A DNA stretch of 64,000 nucleotides, taken from positions 2,790,001-2,854,000 of the forward strand of contig OZ242313.1 in NCBI GenBank assembly GCA_965208065.1. The letters are read 5' to 3'. Numbering within the stretch: position 1 is the stretch's first letter; each line of letters begins with the position of its first letter. The translations under genes were made by a program, and so were the position numbers. The DNA comes from Bin103 sp002238925 (GTDB lineage Bacteria; Spirochaetota; Spirochaetia; SZUA-6; Bin103). Below, in pieces: positions 1 to 7,059 of this stretch. The notes under the pieces are model-generated. The model was not told where the DNA came from, made no database searches, and saw only the letters and a program-made list of their open reading frames with translations.

Positions 1-2
1 GC

Positions 3-947
3 CGGCCGGTGGAATCTACCCTGGAAGTGAACCCGGAGGACGTGACCGGGGAACTGCTCGCAACCTGCGCCGGCGCCGGCATCGATCGCCTCTCGGTCGG
101 CGTGCAGTCGTTCGCCGACTCCTCCCTGCAGCGGCTCGGCCGGCGCTGCACCGCGAGCGAGTTGCATGCCGCCATGGCGCTGCTCACGCGGCGCTGGCCG
201 GGCCGGCTGAACATAGATCTGATGGCCGGCGTGCCTGGCCAACGTTTCGCGGACGTGCAGGCGGACGTGGACCGGGTAGCCGACCTGGGCGTCGGCCACG
301 TCACCTTGTTGCAGTTGGCGGACCCGCCGCCCGGGGGCCTGCAACCGAGCGCCGGCGCCGACGAGTTGTGGCTGGCAGCCGGCGAGCAGCTGCGCCGCCG
401 CGGCTATGCCGACTACGAAGTGAGCCACTTTGCGCGCGGCGGCGACCGCTCCCGCTATCTATGCCACGTGCTGCGGATGCAGCCGGTGGCGGCGGCCGGT
501 CCGGGGGCCGTCGGTACTCTGCCGGCTGCGGCCGCGGCATCGTACGGCGGCCCGGTGCGCACCGAGTCGGGTGCCGTGCGTTGTACCCATGCGGCGGAGC
601 TGGACCGTTATCTGGCCGGCAGCGCCGCCGGTTGGGGATGCACCCCCGAACCCGTGCCGACGCAAGGCCTGCTGGTGGAACACCTGCTGCAGGGACTGCG
701 GCTCACCGACGGCATCGACGCCGAGTCGGCGTGGCTGCGGCCGCCGCCGGGCGCGCTGCTGGCCGGACTGTGGGACCGCTGGCAGCGGCTCGGACTGGCT
801 CACCGGCACGGCGCCCGGCTGGCGCTGACCGCACGCGGCCGGCTGCAGCTCGACGGCCTGGTGGCGGCGGCGAGCGACCATCTCCATAGCGAGGCGGGCG
901 GCGACCAACCGTTATTCGCCGCGTGGCCCGACGGCGCCGGCTCCTGA
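3..947 (+). CDS. hemW: HemW-like radical SAM protein, 5' truncated by window edge
   Basis: The frame is open from the window edge, so the N-terminal part, including the radical-SAM CxxxCxxC cluster site, lies outside the window. The visible 314 residues carry HemW/coproporphyrinogen-dehydrogenase-like blocks: EVNPEDVT, the strand GIDRLSVGVQS with LGRRC, NIDLMAGVPGQ and YEVSHFARGG, then a C-terminal winged-helix-like region (TQGLLVEHLLQGLRLTDGID). HemW proteins are heme-binding chaperone-like radical SAM enzymes related to HemN. The block after YEVSHFARGG reads SRYLCHVLRMQPVAAAGPG. The usual family pattern at this place is an RHN..YW element, so the gene looks diverged there. It converges on the MFS gene at 986-2269. 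The family is fairly sure; true HemW activity is not. Confidence 0.7.
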   Translation, partial: RPVESTLEVNPEDVTGELLATCAGAGIDRLSVGVQSFADSSLQRLGRRCTASELHAAMALLTRRWPGRLNIDLMAGVPGQRFADVQADVDRVADLGVGHVTLLQLADPPPGGLQPSAGADELWLAAGEQLRRRGYADYEVSHFARGGDRSRYLCHVLRMQPVAAAGPGAVGTLPAAAAASYGGPVRTESGAVRCTHAAELDRYLAGSAAGWGCTPEPVPTQGLLVEHLLQGLRLTDGIDAESAWLRPPPGALLAGLWDRWQRLGLAHRHGARLALTARGRLQLDGLVAAASDHLHSEAGGDQPLFAAWPDGAGS

Positions 948-952
948 CAGCT

Positions 953-984
953 CGGCGCCGAACGTGCGACCGCGGCCGGCGCCG
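953..984. terminator. Inverted repeat between convergent genes (possible bidirectional terminator)
   Basis: The palindromic 8-mer CGGCGCCG occurs at 953-960 and again at 977-984, separated by 16 bases, in the 38-base gap between the stop codons of hemW (plus) and the MFS gene (minus). It could fold into a GC hairpin on either transcript. There is no T-tract, so termination is only inferred from its position. Confidence 0.3.
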
Positions 985-985
985 C

Positions 986-2269
986 CTACCGGGCCTGGGC
1001 CGCGAAGCGCTGTTCGGTGCGTCGCAGCGGCAGCAGCGCGAGCGTGCCGAGCACGACGAAGCCGGCCGCGATCCAGGCCACCAGCTCGGCGCCGGCGCGG
1101 CTGGCAAGCTGGATGCCGACGGTGGCGCCGAGCATCATGCGCATGCCGGTGGCGAACGTGTGCACGGACATGTACGCGGCGGTGTTCTCGCGGTCGGCAA
1201 AGCGCGTTACCCACAGGCTCCACGCCAGCATGCCGCCGGCATTGAATGCCCCCATCAGCGCTGCACCGACGATCACGGCCGGCACGCTGTGCAGTTGAAA
1301 GAACAGCACGATGCTGAGCACCGAGATCAGGTTCAGGCCCACCCGCACGGAAATGAAGTTGAAGCGGTCGAACAGGTTGGCCCACAGCGGCGTGCACACC
1401 AGCCGCATGATGTCCGGAACGGTGCCGGCGATGAGCGCCACCCCGACCGCCGGCAGATCGAAGCCGTAGCGCGGCTCGGTCAGAAACAGGATGCGCAGGG
1501 GGGCGACCAGAAGGCTGCCGAAGCCGAACAGGAACCATGCCCCCACGGTCAGGCCGAATGCGCGGTCGCGCCACAACAGTGCCAGCGCCGCCAGCGGAGA
1601 GACTGCCTGCTGCCGGACGCCGGCGGCACGCCGCGGACGCCGGGACGGCACGAACAGCAATGCGCCGGCCGCGATCAGGTTGGCGATGCCATAGGCGGTA
1701 ATGACGGCGCGATACCGGTCGCCGGAACTCTCCAGGATCGCCCCGCCGAGGAGGTGGAACAGCGCCGAGCCGAGCATGGCCAGCACCAGCTCCACGGCCA
1801 CCAGTCTGCCGCGCAGGCGGGCGGGGTAGTTCGCCTTGATGATCGTGGTATACAACGGCAGGGTCACCGCGCCGGTGGCGGACGCCGGGATCAGCCACAG
1901 CACGTGCCAGGTAAGCGAGGAGACGGCTGCGGCGGCAAAGAAGCCCGCCGCTGCCAGCGCCATCGCTGCGGCCACCACCAGGCTGCGCCGCACCGGCAGC
2001 CGCGCCAGGTAGGCAACCACCAGCAGGGCGGCGATCAGCCCGAACGCCTGCGGCAGCGATACCAGCGTCTTGACCGCGTCGCCGGCGTCGAAGTGGCGCA
2101 CCGCGATCAGCAGGAAGAAGGTCTTCGGACCCGTCTCCAGGATGCCGAACGCAAAGCTGCGGATGGAGCCGAACACCAGTGTCCGGCGCGCCAGGAGGGG
2201 CACCCCAATGGCGCCGAGAAGCCGGCTGCCGGGGCGACCGCCCGTGGCGGCGTTGCGGTGCGTTCGCAT
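986..2269 (-). CDS. Major facilitator superfamily transporter
   Basis: This is a 427-residue polytopic inner-membrane protein with about 12 hydrophobic segments in two six-helix halves split by an Arg-rich loop (PSRRPRRAAGVRQQ) near the middle, the standard MFS plan. The loop between TM2 and TM3 is short and basic (ARLPVRRS). Another basic segment (YPARLRGRL) follows TM4. The substrate cannot be told from sequence. The start is taken at 2269 (MRTHRN). An upstream in-frame ATG at 2293 would add MCVRLSWS and is possible. The gene is divergent from yebC with 134 bases between them, and convergent with hemW. It is not obviously linked in function to either neighbour. Confidence 0.75.
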   Translation of the reverse strand: MRTHRNAATGGRPGSRLLGAIGVPLLARRTLVFGSIRSFAFGILETGPKTFFLLIAVRHFDAGDAVKTLVSLPQAFGLIAALLVVAYLARLPVRRSLVVAAAMALAAAGFFAAAAVSSLTWHVLWLIPASATGAVTLPLYTTIIKANYPARLRGRLVAVELVLAMLGSALFHLLGGAILESSGDRYRAVITAYGIANLIAAGALLFVPSRRPRRAAGVRQQAVSPLAALALLWRDRAFGLTVGAWFLFGFGSLLVAPLRILFLTEPRYGFDLPAVGVALIAGTVPDIMRLVCTPLWANLFDRFNFISVRVGLNLISVLSIVLFFQLHSVPAVIVGAALMGAFNAGGMLAWSLWVTRFADRENTAAYMSVHTFATGMRMMLGATVGIQLASRAGAELVAWIAAGFVVLGTLALLPLRRTEQRFAAQAR

Positions 2270-2353
2270 GCTCCACGACAGCCTAACGCACACACTGCCT
2301 GTTCGTCAGCCGAGCCGCGGCGCAGAAGCGAGCGCAGGCGAGCGCATGGCACA

Positions 2354-2383
2354 TTGACGCGCGGCATTGGCGGCTGGTAGGCT
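2354..2383 (+). promoter_or_regulatory. Predicted sigma70-type promoter of yebC-ruvCAB-queA
   Basis: TTGACG at 2354-2359 is followed after 18 bases by TAGGCT at 2378-2383. The expected start would be near 2390, just upstream of the AGGAG ribosome-binding site (2392-2396). The -10 resembles that of the rimP promoter (TAGGTT), which adds some support. Confidence 0.4.
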
Positions 2384-2403
2384 GCAGCAACAGGAGTCAG
2401 GAA

Positions 2404-3150
2404 TTGTCAGGCCACAGTAAATGGCACTCGATACGCCACAAAAAGGGCGCCACCGATGCGAAGCGCGGCAAGATTTTCACCAAGCTGATCAGGGAAATCA
2501 CCGTCGCGGCCCGGCTCGGCGGCGCCGACCCCGACGCCAACCCGCGCCTGCGCACGGTAATGCTCAAGGCCCGCGAAGCCAACATGCCGCGCGACAACAT
2601 CGACCGTGCGATCAAGAAGGGCACCGGCGGCGGCGACGGCATGGACTTTCACGAACTGCTCTACGAGGCGTACGGCCCCGGAGGGGTGGCGCTGCTGATC
2701 CAGGTCCTCACCGACAACAAGAACCGTACCGCGGCCGAGATCCGCAACATCCTCACCAAGGGGGGAGGCAACCTCGGAGAGTCGGGGTCTGTTTCCTATC
2801 TGTTTTCTCGCAAGGGAATAATCGCGTTCGAAGCGGATCGCTACGACGAAGACGAGGTGATGGAGGTGGTGCTTGAAGGCGGCGCCGAGGACGTTTCCAC
2901 CGACGATGGTACCGTGGAGGTCCTCACCGAGCCGGTGGACTTCCACGCCACGCTCGACGTCGTGGAACAAGCGGGTTTCGAACATCGCATGGCCGAGATT
3001 TCGTGGCTTCCCGAGGCAAGCATCCTGCTCGACGGGAGCAAGGCGAACAGCGCCATGCGGCTGATCGAAGCGCTCGAGGATCACGACGACGTTCAGCAGG
3101 TGTCGACCAACATGGAAGCGCCCGAGCCGGTGGCGGCGGATTCCGCCTGA
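2404..3150 (+). CDS. yebC: YebC/PmpR family protein
   Basis: This 248-residue protein has the hallmark YebC N terminus SGHSKWHSIRHKKGATDAKR. The family blocks NMPRDNIDRAIKKGTGG, YEAYGPGGVALLI, NRTAAEIR and the ESGSVSYLFSRKG segment follow. YebC proteins were long annotated as transcription regulators; some members are now linked to translation at difficult peptide motifs. The start is TTG at 2404, chosen because AGGAG lies 7 bases upstream and because the family begins M-(A/S)-GHSKW. It heads a yebC-ruvC-ruvA-ruvB-queA gene string, a common bacterial arrangement. Acidic residues enrich the C-terminal domain, as usual. Confidence 0.95.
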   Translation: MSGHSKWHSIRHKKGATDAKRGKIFTKLIREITVAARLGGADPDANPRLRTVMLKAREANMPRDNIDRAIKKGTGGGDGMDFHELLYEAYGPGGVALLIQVLTDNKNRTAAEIRNILTKGGGNLGESGSVSYLFSRKGIIAFEADRYDEDEVMEVVLEGGAEDVSTDDGTVEVLTEPVDFHATLDVVEQAGFEHRMAEISWLPEASILLDGSKANSAMRLIEALEDHDDVQQVSTNMEAPEPVAADSA

Positions 3151-3209
3151 AGCGGCACAGTGACAGGCTGCGGCGGTGCGCCGCCGCCTGACGCGATGGA
3201 GTACGCGCA

Positions 3210-3719
3210 ATGAGCGTGGTGCTGGGGATCGACCCGGGGCTTGCATCCACCGGTTTCGGGGTGCTGGAGACCAACGGCAACCGCGTCCGGCGCATTACCG
3301 ACGGTGTCATACGGACGCCCGCTGGCGCCGACTACGGCGAACGCCTGGTAATGCTGTACGATGGACTGCGGGAAATCGTCGAACGCCACCGTCCTGGCGA
3401 GGGCGCCATCGAGGAGTTGTACTTCTCCAAGAACGTGCGCACCGCGTTCCCGGTGGCGCAGGCGCGCGGCGTTATTATCCTGTTGCTGGCACAGTGCAAG
3501 GTGCCGTTTGAAGAGTACTCGCCCGGCGCGGTGAAGCAGGCGGTGGCCGGTCACAGCAGGGCGCAGAAGGAACAGGTGATCCGTTCCGTGACCATGGTGC
3601 TCGGCCTGTATGACGAGCCGGTGAACGACCACAGCGCCGACGCGCTCGCCGTTGCACTGTGCCACGTGCAGCACGCGCCGGTGCGTGCTGCTCTCGCCCG
3701 CGCCGCGGCAACGCGGTAG
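3210..3719 (+). CDS. ruvC: Crossover junction endodeoxyribonuclease RuvC
   Basis: RuvC resolves Holliday junctions by symmetric cleavage after RuvAB branch migration. The 169-residue protein has the RNase-H-like fold signature. The acidic/His catalytic set can be placed at Asp8 (LGIDPG), Glu68 (GAIEELYF), His141 and Asp144 (DHSADALAVAL). His at the third position, rather than the E. coli Asp, is the arrangement I recall for Thermus RuvC, so it is not a defect. ATG at 3210 lies 59 bases after yebC; ruvA follows 13 bases after the stop. Confidence 0.95.
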   Translation: MSVVLGIDPGLASTGFGVLETNGNRVRRITDGVIRTPAGADYGERLVMLYDGLREIVERHRPGEGAIEELYFSKNVRTAFPVAQARGVIILLLAQCKVPFEEYSPGAVKQAVAGHSRAQKEQVIRSVTMVLGLYDEPVNDHSADALAVALCHVQHAPVRAALARAAATR

Positions 3720-3732
3720 AATCGGCTCACCG

Positions 3733-4383
3733 ATGTTGTACAGCGTAACCGGCCGGCTCACTCACAAGGGGCTTGAGGAGGCCCATGTGCAGGTGGGCGG
3801 CCTGGAACTGGAGCTGTCCAGTTCGGCGCGCACCCTGGAGGCGCTGCCGGCCCCCGGCTCCGAGGTCAAGATGTACACCTTCCTGTACCATCGCGAAGAC
3901 CAGATGCGCCTGTACGGATTTGCCACGCCGGCGGAACGCTCCCTGTTTCTCGACCTGCTGCGCGTCGGCGGGGTGGGGCCGCGGCTGGTGATCCGCATTC
4001 TGTCCGGGATCGAGGCCTCCGAACTGGTGCAGGCTTTGGAGACCAACGACCTTCCCCGCCTGGTGCAGATTCCCGGCCTGGGCAACAAGACCGCCCAGAA
4101 GATGGTGCTGGCCCTGCAAGGCAAGCTCAGTCTCCCGCCCATTGCCACTGCGCGCACCCCGGGGCTGGAAGAGGATATCACCGCCGCGCTGGCCGGCATG
4201 GGGTTCGGTACCCGTGAGGCGCGCACCGCGGTACGCGCGGCAATCAAGGAAGTGGCTGGGGAGGGTGGTTCCCTGAGTGCCTCGAGCGAGCACGAACAGG
4301 AGGTCCTGCGCCGCGCGGTAGCCCGCCTGAGCTCGCTCACCGCGGAGCGGGCGGCCGCCACGGGCAGCCGGACCAATGGCTAG
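3733..4383 (+). CDS. ruvA: Holliday junction branch-migration protein RuvA
   Basis: RuvA tetramers bind the four-way junction and load RuvB. The 216-residue protein starts MLYSVTGRL, as in the family, which fixes ATG 3733; the open frame extends further upstream without purpose. It has an OB-fold N-terminal domain, a tandem helix-hairpin-helix region (LRVGGVGPRLVIRILSG near residues 75-92 and LVQIPGLGNKTAQKMVLAL near 114-132) and a C-terminal three-helix domain (ITAALAGMGFGTREAR) that contacts RuvB. Its last 8 bases overlap ruvB, so translation is probably coupled. Confidence 0.95.
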   Translation: MLYSVTGRLTHKGLEEAHVQVGGLELELSSSARTLEALPAPGSEVKMYTFLYHREDQMRLYGFATPAERSLFLDLLRVGGVGPRLVIRILSGIEASELVQALETNDLPRLVQIPGLGNKTAQKMVLALQGKLSLPPIATARTPGLEEDITAALAGMGFGTREARTAVRAAIKEVAGEGGSLSASSEHEQEVLRRAVARLSSLTAERAAATGSRTNG

Positions 4384-5419
4384 CCGCGACGTCGCCGGCG
4401 CCTACCTGCCGGATCGCGACCAGGAGGAGGGCGCGCTGCGCCCGCAGCGCTTGCGCGACTTCATCGGCCACGACCGCCTGCGCGAGAATCTGTCCGTGTT
4501 CGTGGCAGCCGCGCGGCAGCGCGGCGAGAGCCTGGACCATGTGTTTCTGAGTGGTCCGCCCGGGCTCGGCAAGACCACCCTGGCGGCGATCCTTGCCAAC
4601 GAGATGGGGGTGGAATTCCAGGCCACGTCCGCTCCGGCGCTGGAAAAGACCGGCGACCTGGTGGCGATTCTCACCAACATCGGCGAACGCAACGTGTTCT
4701 TCATCGACGAGATTCACCGCCTGCGCCCCCCGGTGGAGGAACTGCTCTACACCGCCATGGAGGACAACGAGATCGACGTGGTGGTCGGCCAGGGGCCCGG
4801 GGCGCGTTCCATCAAGATTCCGCTGCCGCCGTTCACACTGGTCGGCGCCACCACCAAGACCGGTCTGGTGTCGGGGCCGCTGCACTCCCGATTCGGGATC
4901 ACCACCCGCCTCGATTACTACGAGCCGCGCGAGATCGCGGCCATTGTGCGCCGCACGGCCGGCATTCTGCAGGCGGAGCTGGATGGCGGCGCCGTGCGGC
5001 TGCTGGCGCAATGCTCGCGCGGGACCCCGCGCGTGGCCAACCGGCTGGTGCGCAGAATGCGCGACTTCGCGCAGATCTGGGCGGACGGCGCCATCTCGCT
5101 CGACATCGTGGAGCGCGGCCTGGGGGCGCTCGAGGTGGATGCCAGCGGGCTCGACAAGCTGGACCGGGAGATACTTAACACCATCATCACCAGGTACGAC
5201 GGCGGCCCGGTGGGATCGGAGACCTTGGCCATCACCGTCAGCGAGGCAGTAGATACCCTGGAAGATGTGTACGAGCCGTATCTGATTCAGCGCGGTTTCC
5301 TGCAGCGCACCGCGCGTGGCCGGGTGGTGACGCCGCTGGCGTACCAGCACCTGGGGCTGCCGCTCACCGGCGCCTCGTCGCCGAAGGGGGCCGATGCGGA
5401 CCAGCAGGTTCTGTTTTGA
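4376..5419 (+). CDS. ruvB: Holliday junction branch-migration helicase RuvB
   Basis: This 347-residue AAA+ ATPase drives branch migration. Visible motifs are the LRPQRLRDFIGHDRLREN start of the AAA core, Walker A GPPGLGKTTLA (about residues 60-70), Walker B FFIDEIHRL (about 108-116), sensor-1 region TLVGATTKTG, the arginine-finger segment LHSRFGITTRLDYY, and a C-terminal winged-helix domain (EDVYEPYLIQRGFLQRTARGR). Length and motif spacing are normal. It overlaps ruvA by 8 bases and queA by 26 bases, an unusually long coding overlap at the 3' end. Confidence 0.97.
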   Translation: MASRDVAGAYLPDRDQEEGALRPQRLRDFIGHDRLRENLSVFVAAARQRGESLDHVFLSGPPGLGKTTLAAILANEMGVEFQATSAPALEKTGDLVAILTNIGERNVFFIDEIHRLRPPVEELLYTAMEDNEIDVVVGQGPGARSIKIPLPPFTLVGATTKTGLVSGPLHSRFGITTRLDYYEPREIAAIVRRTAGILQAELDGGAVRLLAQCSRGTPRVANRLVRRMRDFAQIWADGAISLDIVERGLGALEVDASGLDKLDREILNTIITRYDGGPVGSETLAITVSEAVDTLEDVYEPYLIQRGFLQRTARGRVVTPLAYQHLGLPLTGASSPKGADADQQVLF

Positions 5420-6422
5420 TCTGCCGCGGGAGCTGATCGCACAGCGGCCGGCGCGGGAGCGCAGCGCGGCGCGCCTCATGGTGCTGGAGCGGGCAACGGG
5501 CGCGCTGCATCATGCGCGGGTTGCCGGGGTGCCCGAGCTGCTGGCGCCCGGCAGTGTCGTGGTGCTGAACGACACCCGGGTGCTGCATGCGCGGCTCACC
5601 GGTTGTCTCGACGGGGGCAGGGAAGTGCCGTTCCTGCTGCTCGAACCGACCCACGGCGGCACGCGCTGGCTGGCACTCGCGCGCGGCGTACGCCAGCTTG
5701 CCCGCGGCGGGCGCGCGGCGACCTTCCCGGACGGTCTGTCAGCGTCGCTGGCCGCGCCGCCGGATGGGAACGGCACGGTCGAGTTGGCGTTCGACCGCCC
5801 GGTCGATTCCGCCTACCTGGAACGGTTTGGCTCGGTGCCGTTGCCGCCCTACATCGACCGCCCCGCGGACGGCGCGGACGCCGAGCGCTACCAGACGGTC
5901 TATGCCGAGCATCCCGGCTCCGCGGCCGCCCCCACCGCCGGACTCCACTTCACCGCGGAGATGCTGCGGCGGCTGCGGCGGCGCGGGATCGCCGTGGTGC
6001 GGGTGACACTGCACGTGGGGACCGCCACGTTCGCGCCGATTCGCAGTGAGCGAATCGAGGACCACGTAATGCACCGCGAGCGCTACTCGGTCCCTGACCA
6101 AGCGGCCGAGGCGATAGAGCAGGCGCGGCGTGAACGCCGCCCGGTGGTTGCGGTCGGGACCACCGTGGTGCGTACCCTGGAGGCGGCGTGGGACGGCGGC
6201 GCCCTGCGCCGAGGTTCCGGATCCACCGGCCTGTTCATCTATCCGGGGTACCGCTTCCGGGTCGTGGACCAGTTGCTGACCAATTTTCACACGCCGCGTT
6301 CTTCCCTGCTGGCCCTGGTCAGCGCGCTGGCAGGCGAGCGCGAGATCCGGGCCGCTTACGCGACGGCCGTCGAAAAGCGCTACCGGTTCTTCTCCTACGG
6401 CGACGCGATGCTGATCCGATGA
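5394..6422 (+). CDS. queA: S-adenosylmethionine:tRNA ribosyltransferase-isomerase QueA
   Basis: QueA transfers and isomerises the ribosyl group of SAM onto 7-aminomethyl-deazaguanine in tRNA to make epoxyqueuosine. The 342-residue protein has the family blocks FDLPRELIAQRPARERSAAR, VVLNDTRVLHARL, the AAPTAGLHFTAEML signature, VTLHVGTATFAPI and a C-terminal LLTNFHTPRSSLLALVSA. tgt, which acts earlier in the same queuosine pathway, is at 37685. ATG 5394 lies inside the ruvB 3' end. The stop is only 8 bases from that of the convergent tmk gene. Confidence 0.95.
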   Translation: MRTSRFCFDLPRELIAQRPARERSAARLMVLERATGALHHARVAGVPELLAPGSVVVLNDTRVLHARLTGCLDGGREVPFLLLEPTHGGTRWLALARGVRQLARGGRAATFPDGLSASLAAPPDGNGTVELAFDRPVDSAYLERFGSVPLPPYIDRPADGADAERYQTVYAEHPGSAAAPTAGLHFTAEMLRRLRRRGIAVVRVTLHVGTATFAPIRSERIEDHVMHRERYSVPDQAAEAIEQARRERRPVVAVGTTVVRTLEAAWDGGALRRGSGSTGLFIYPGYRFRVVDQLLTNFHTPRSSLLALVSALAGEREIRAAYATAVEKRYRFFSYGDAMLIR

Positions 6423-6430
6423 CGGCGTAC

Positions 6431-7051
6431 TCAGAACCGGCGCAGATGGCTCCAGATGCGGTCAAACACGGCTTCGCGCGGACCGGTGCCGTTTACCGTT
6501 ACTACCTTCACTCCGAGCGCCGCGTACCCGGCAATCACTTCGCGGTAGCGTTCGCGCAGGCGCCGTTGCAGCGGCAGGCGGTCGAACAGCTCACGGGCGC
6601 CGCGGGCGGCGACCCGCCGCTGGCACTCTTCGGGGGGAGTGTCGATGAAGATCAGCCAGCGGGGCAGGGGGAATCGCGCATTGACGGCGGCCACGTATTC
6701 ACCGGAGCAGTCGGTTGATTGATACACCAGGCTGGAGAACAGGTAGCGATCGCAGGCCACGGAGCCGCCGGTGCGGAGGGCGGCGAGCACACCGTCGGAG
6801 CCGTACAGGTGTTCGCTGCGGTCAGCGGCGAACAGCAGCGCCAGCGTACAGCCGGATACCTCCAGTTCCCCGCGCAGCACGGCGCGGATCAGCTTGCCGA
6901 TCGCTCCGTCAGTCGGCTCGCAGGTGGCGAAGCAAGGCGTGCCGCGTTGTTGCAGTGCATCGCGAAGCATCTCCAGTTGGGTGGAGGTCCCGGCTCCGTC
7001 GAGCCCCTCGAACACCACGAAGCGGTCCAGGATATCCGGTGCATTACTCAT
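6431..7051 (-). CDS. tmk: Thymidylate kinase, with Thr in place of the P-loop Lys
   Basis: The enzyme phosphorylates dTMP to dTDP. The 206-residue protein has the family opening RFVVFEGLDGAGTSTQ, the CEPTDGAIGKLIR segment (the E/DRX-type P-T-G block), AADRSEHLYG and ACDRYLFSSLVYQ with the conserved DRY. The P-loop reads DGAGTSTQ, so the usual lysine of GxxGxGK(S/T) is Thr. I recall similar DGxGTSTQ loops in treponemal thymidylate kinases, so this may be a lineage variant and not inactivation. The gene lies opposite to its neighbours. Its start is only 8 bases from the start codon of the divergent gene at 7060. Confidence 0.9.
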   Translation of the reverse strand: MSNAPDILDRFVVFEGLDGAGTSTQLEMLRDALQQRGTPCFATCEPTDGAIGKLIRAVLRGELEVSGCTLALLFAADRSEHLYGSDGVLAALRTGGSVACDRYLFSSLVYQSTDCSGEYVAAVNARFPLPRWLIFIDTPPEECQRRVAARGARELFDRLPLQRRLRERYREVIAGYAALGVKVVTVNGTGPREAVFDRIWSHLRRF

Positions 7052-7059
7052 TAGCGGGC

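Noticed and set aside
923..2380. Long plus-strand open frame (485 codons) opposite the MFS gene
   Set aside because: Its composition (Gln/Arg/His-rich, no motifs) is that of an antisense shadow in GC-rich DNA; the minus strand encodes a normal 12-TM transporter.
3210..3719. RuvC His141 at the position of the E. coli catalytic Asp138
   Set aside because: His at this position is recalled from Thermus RuvC and is part of its active site, so it is not a loss of function.
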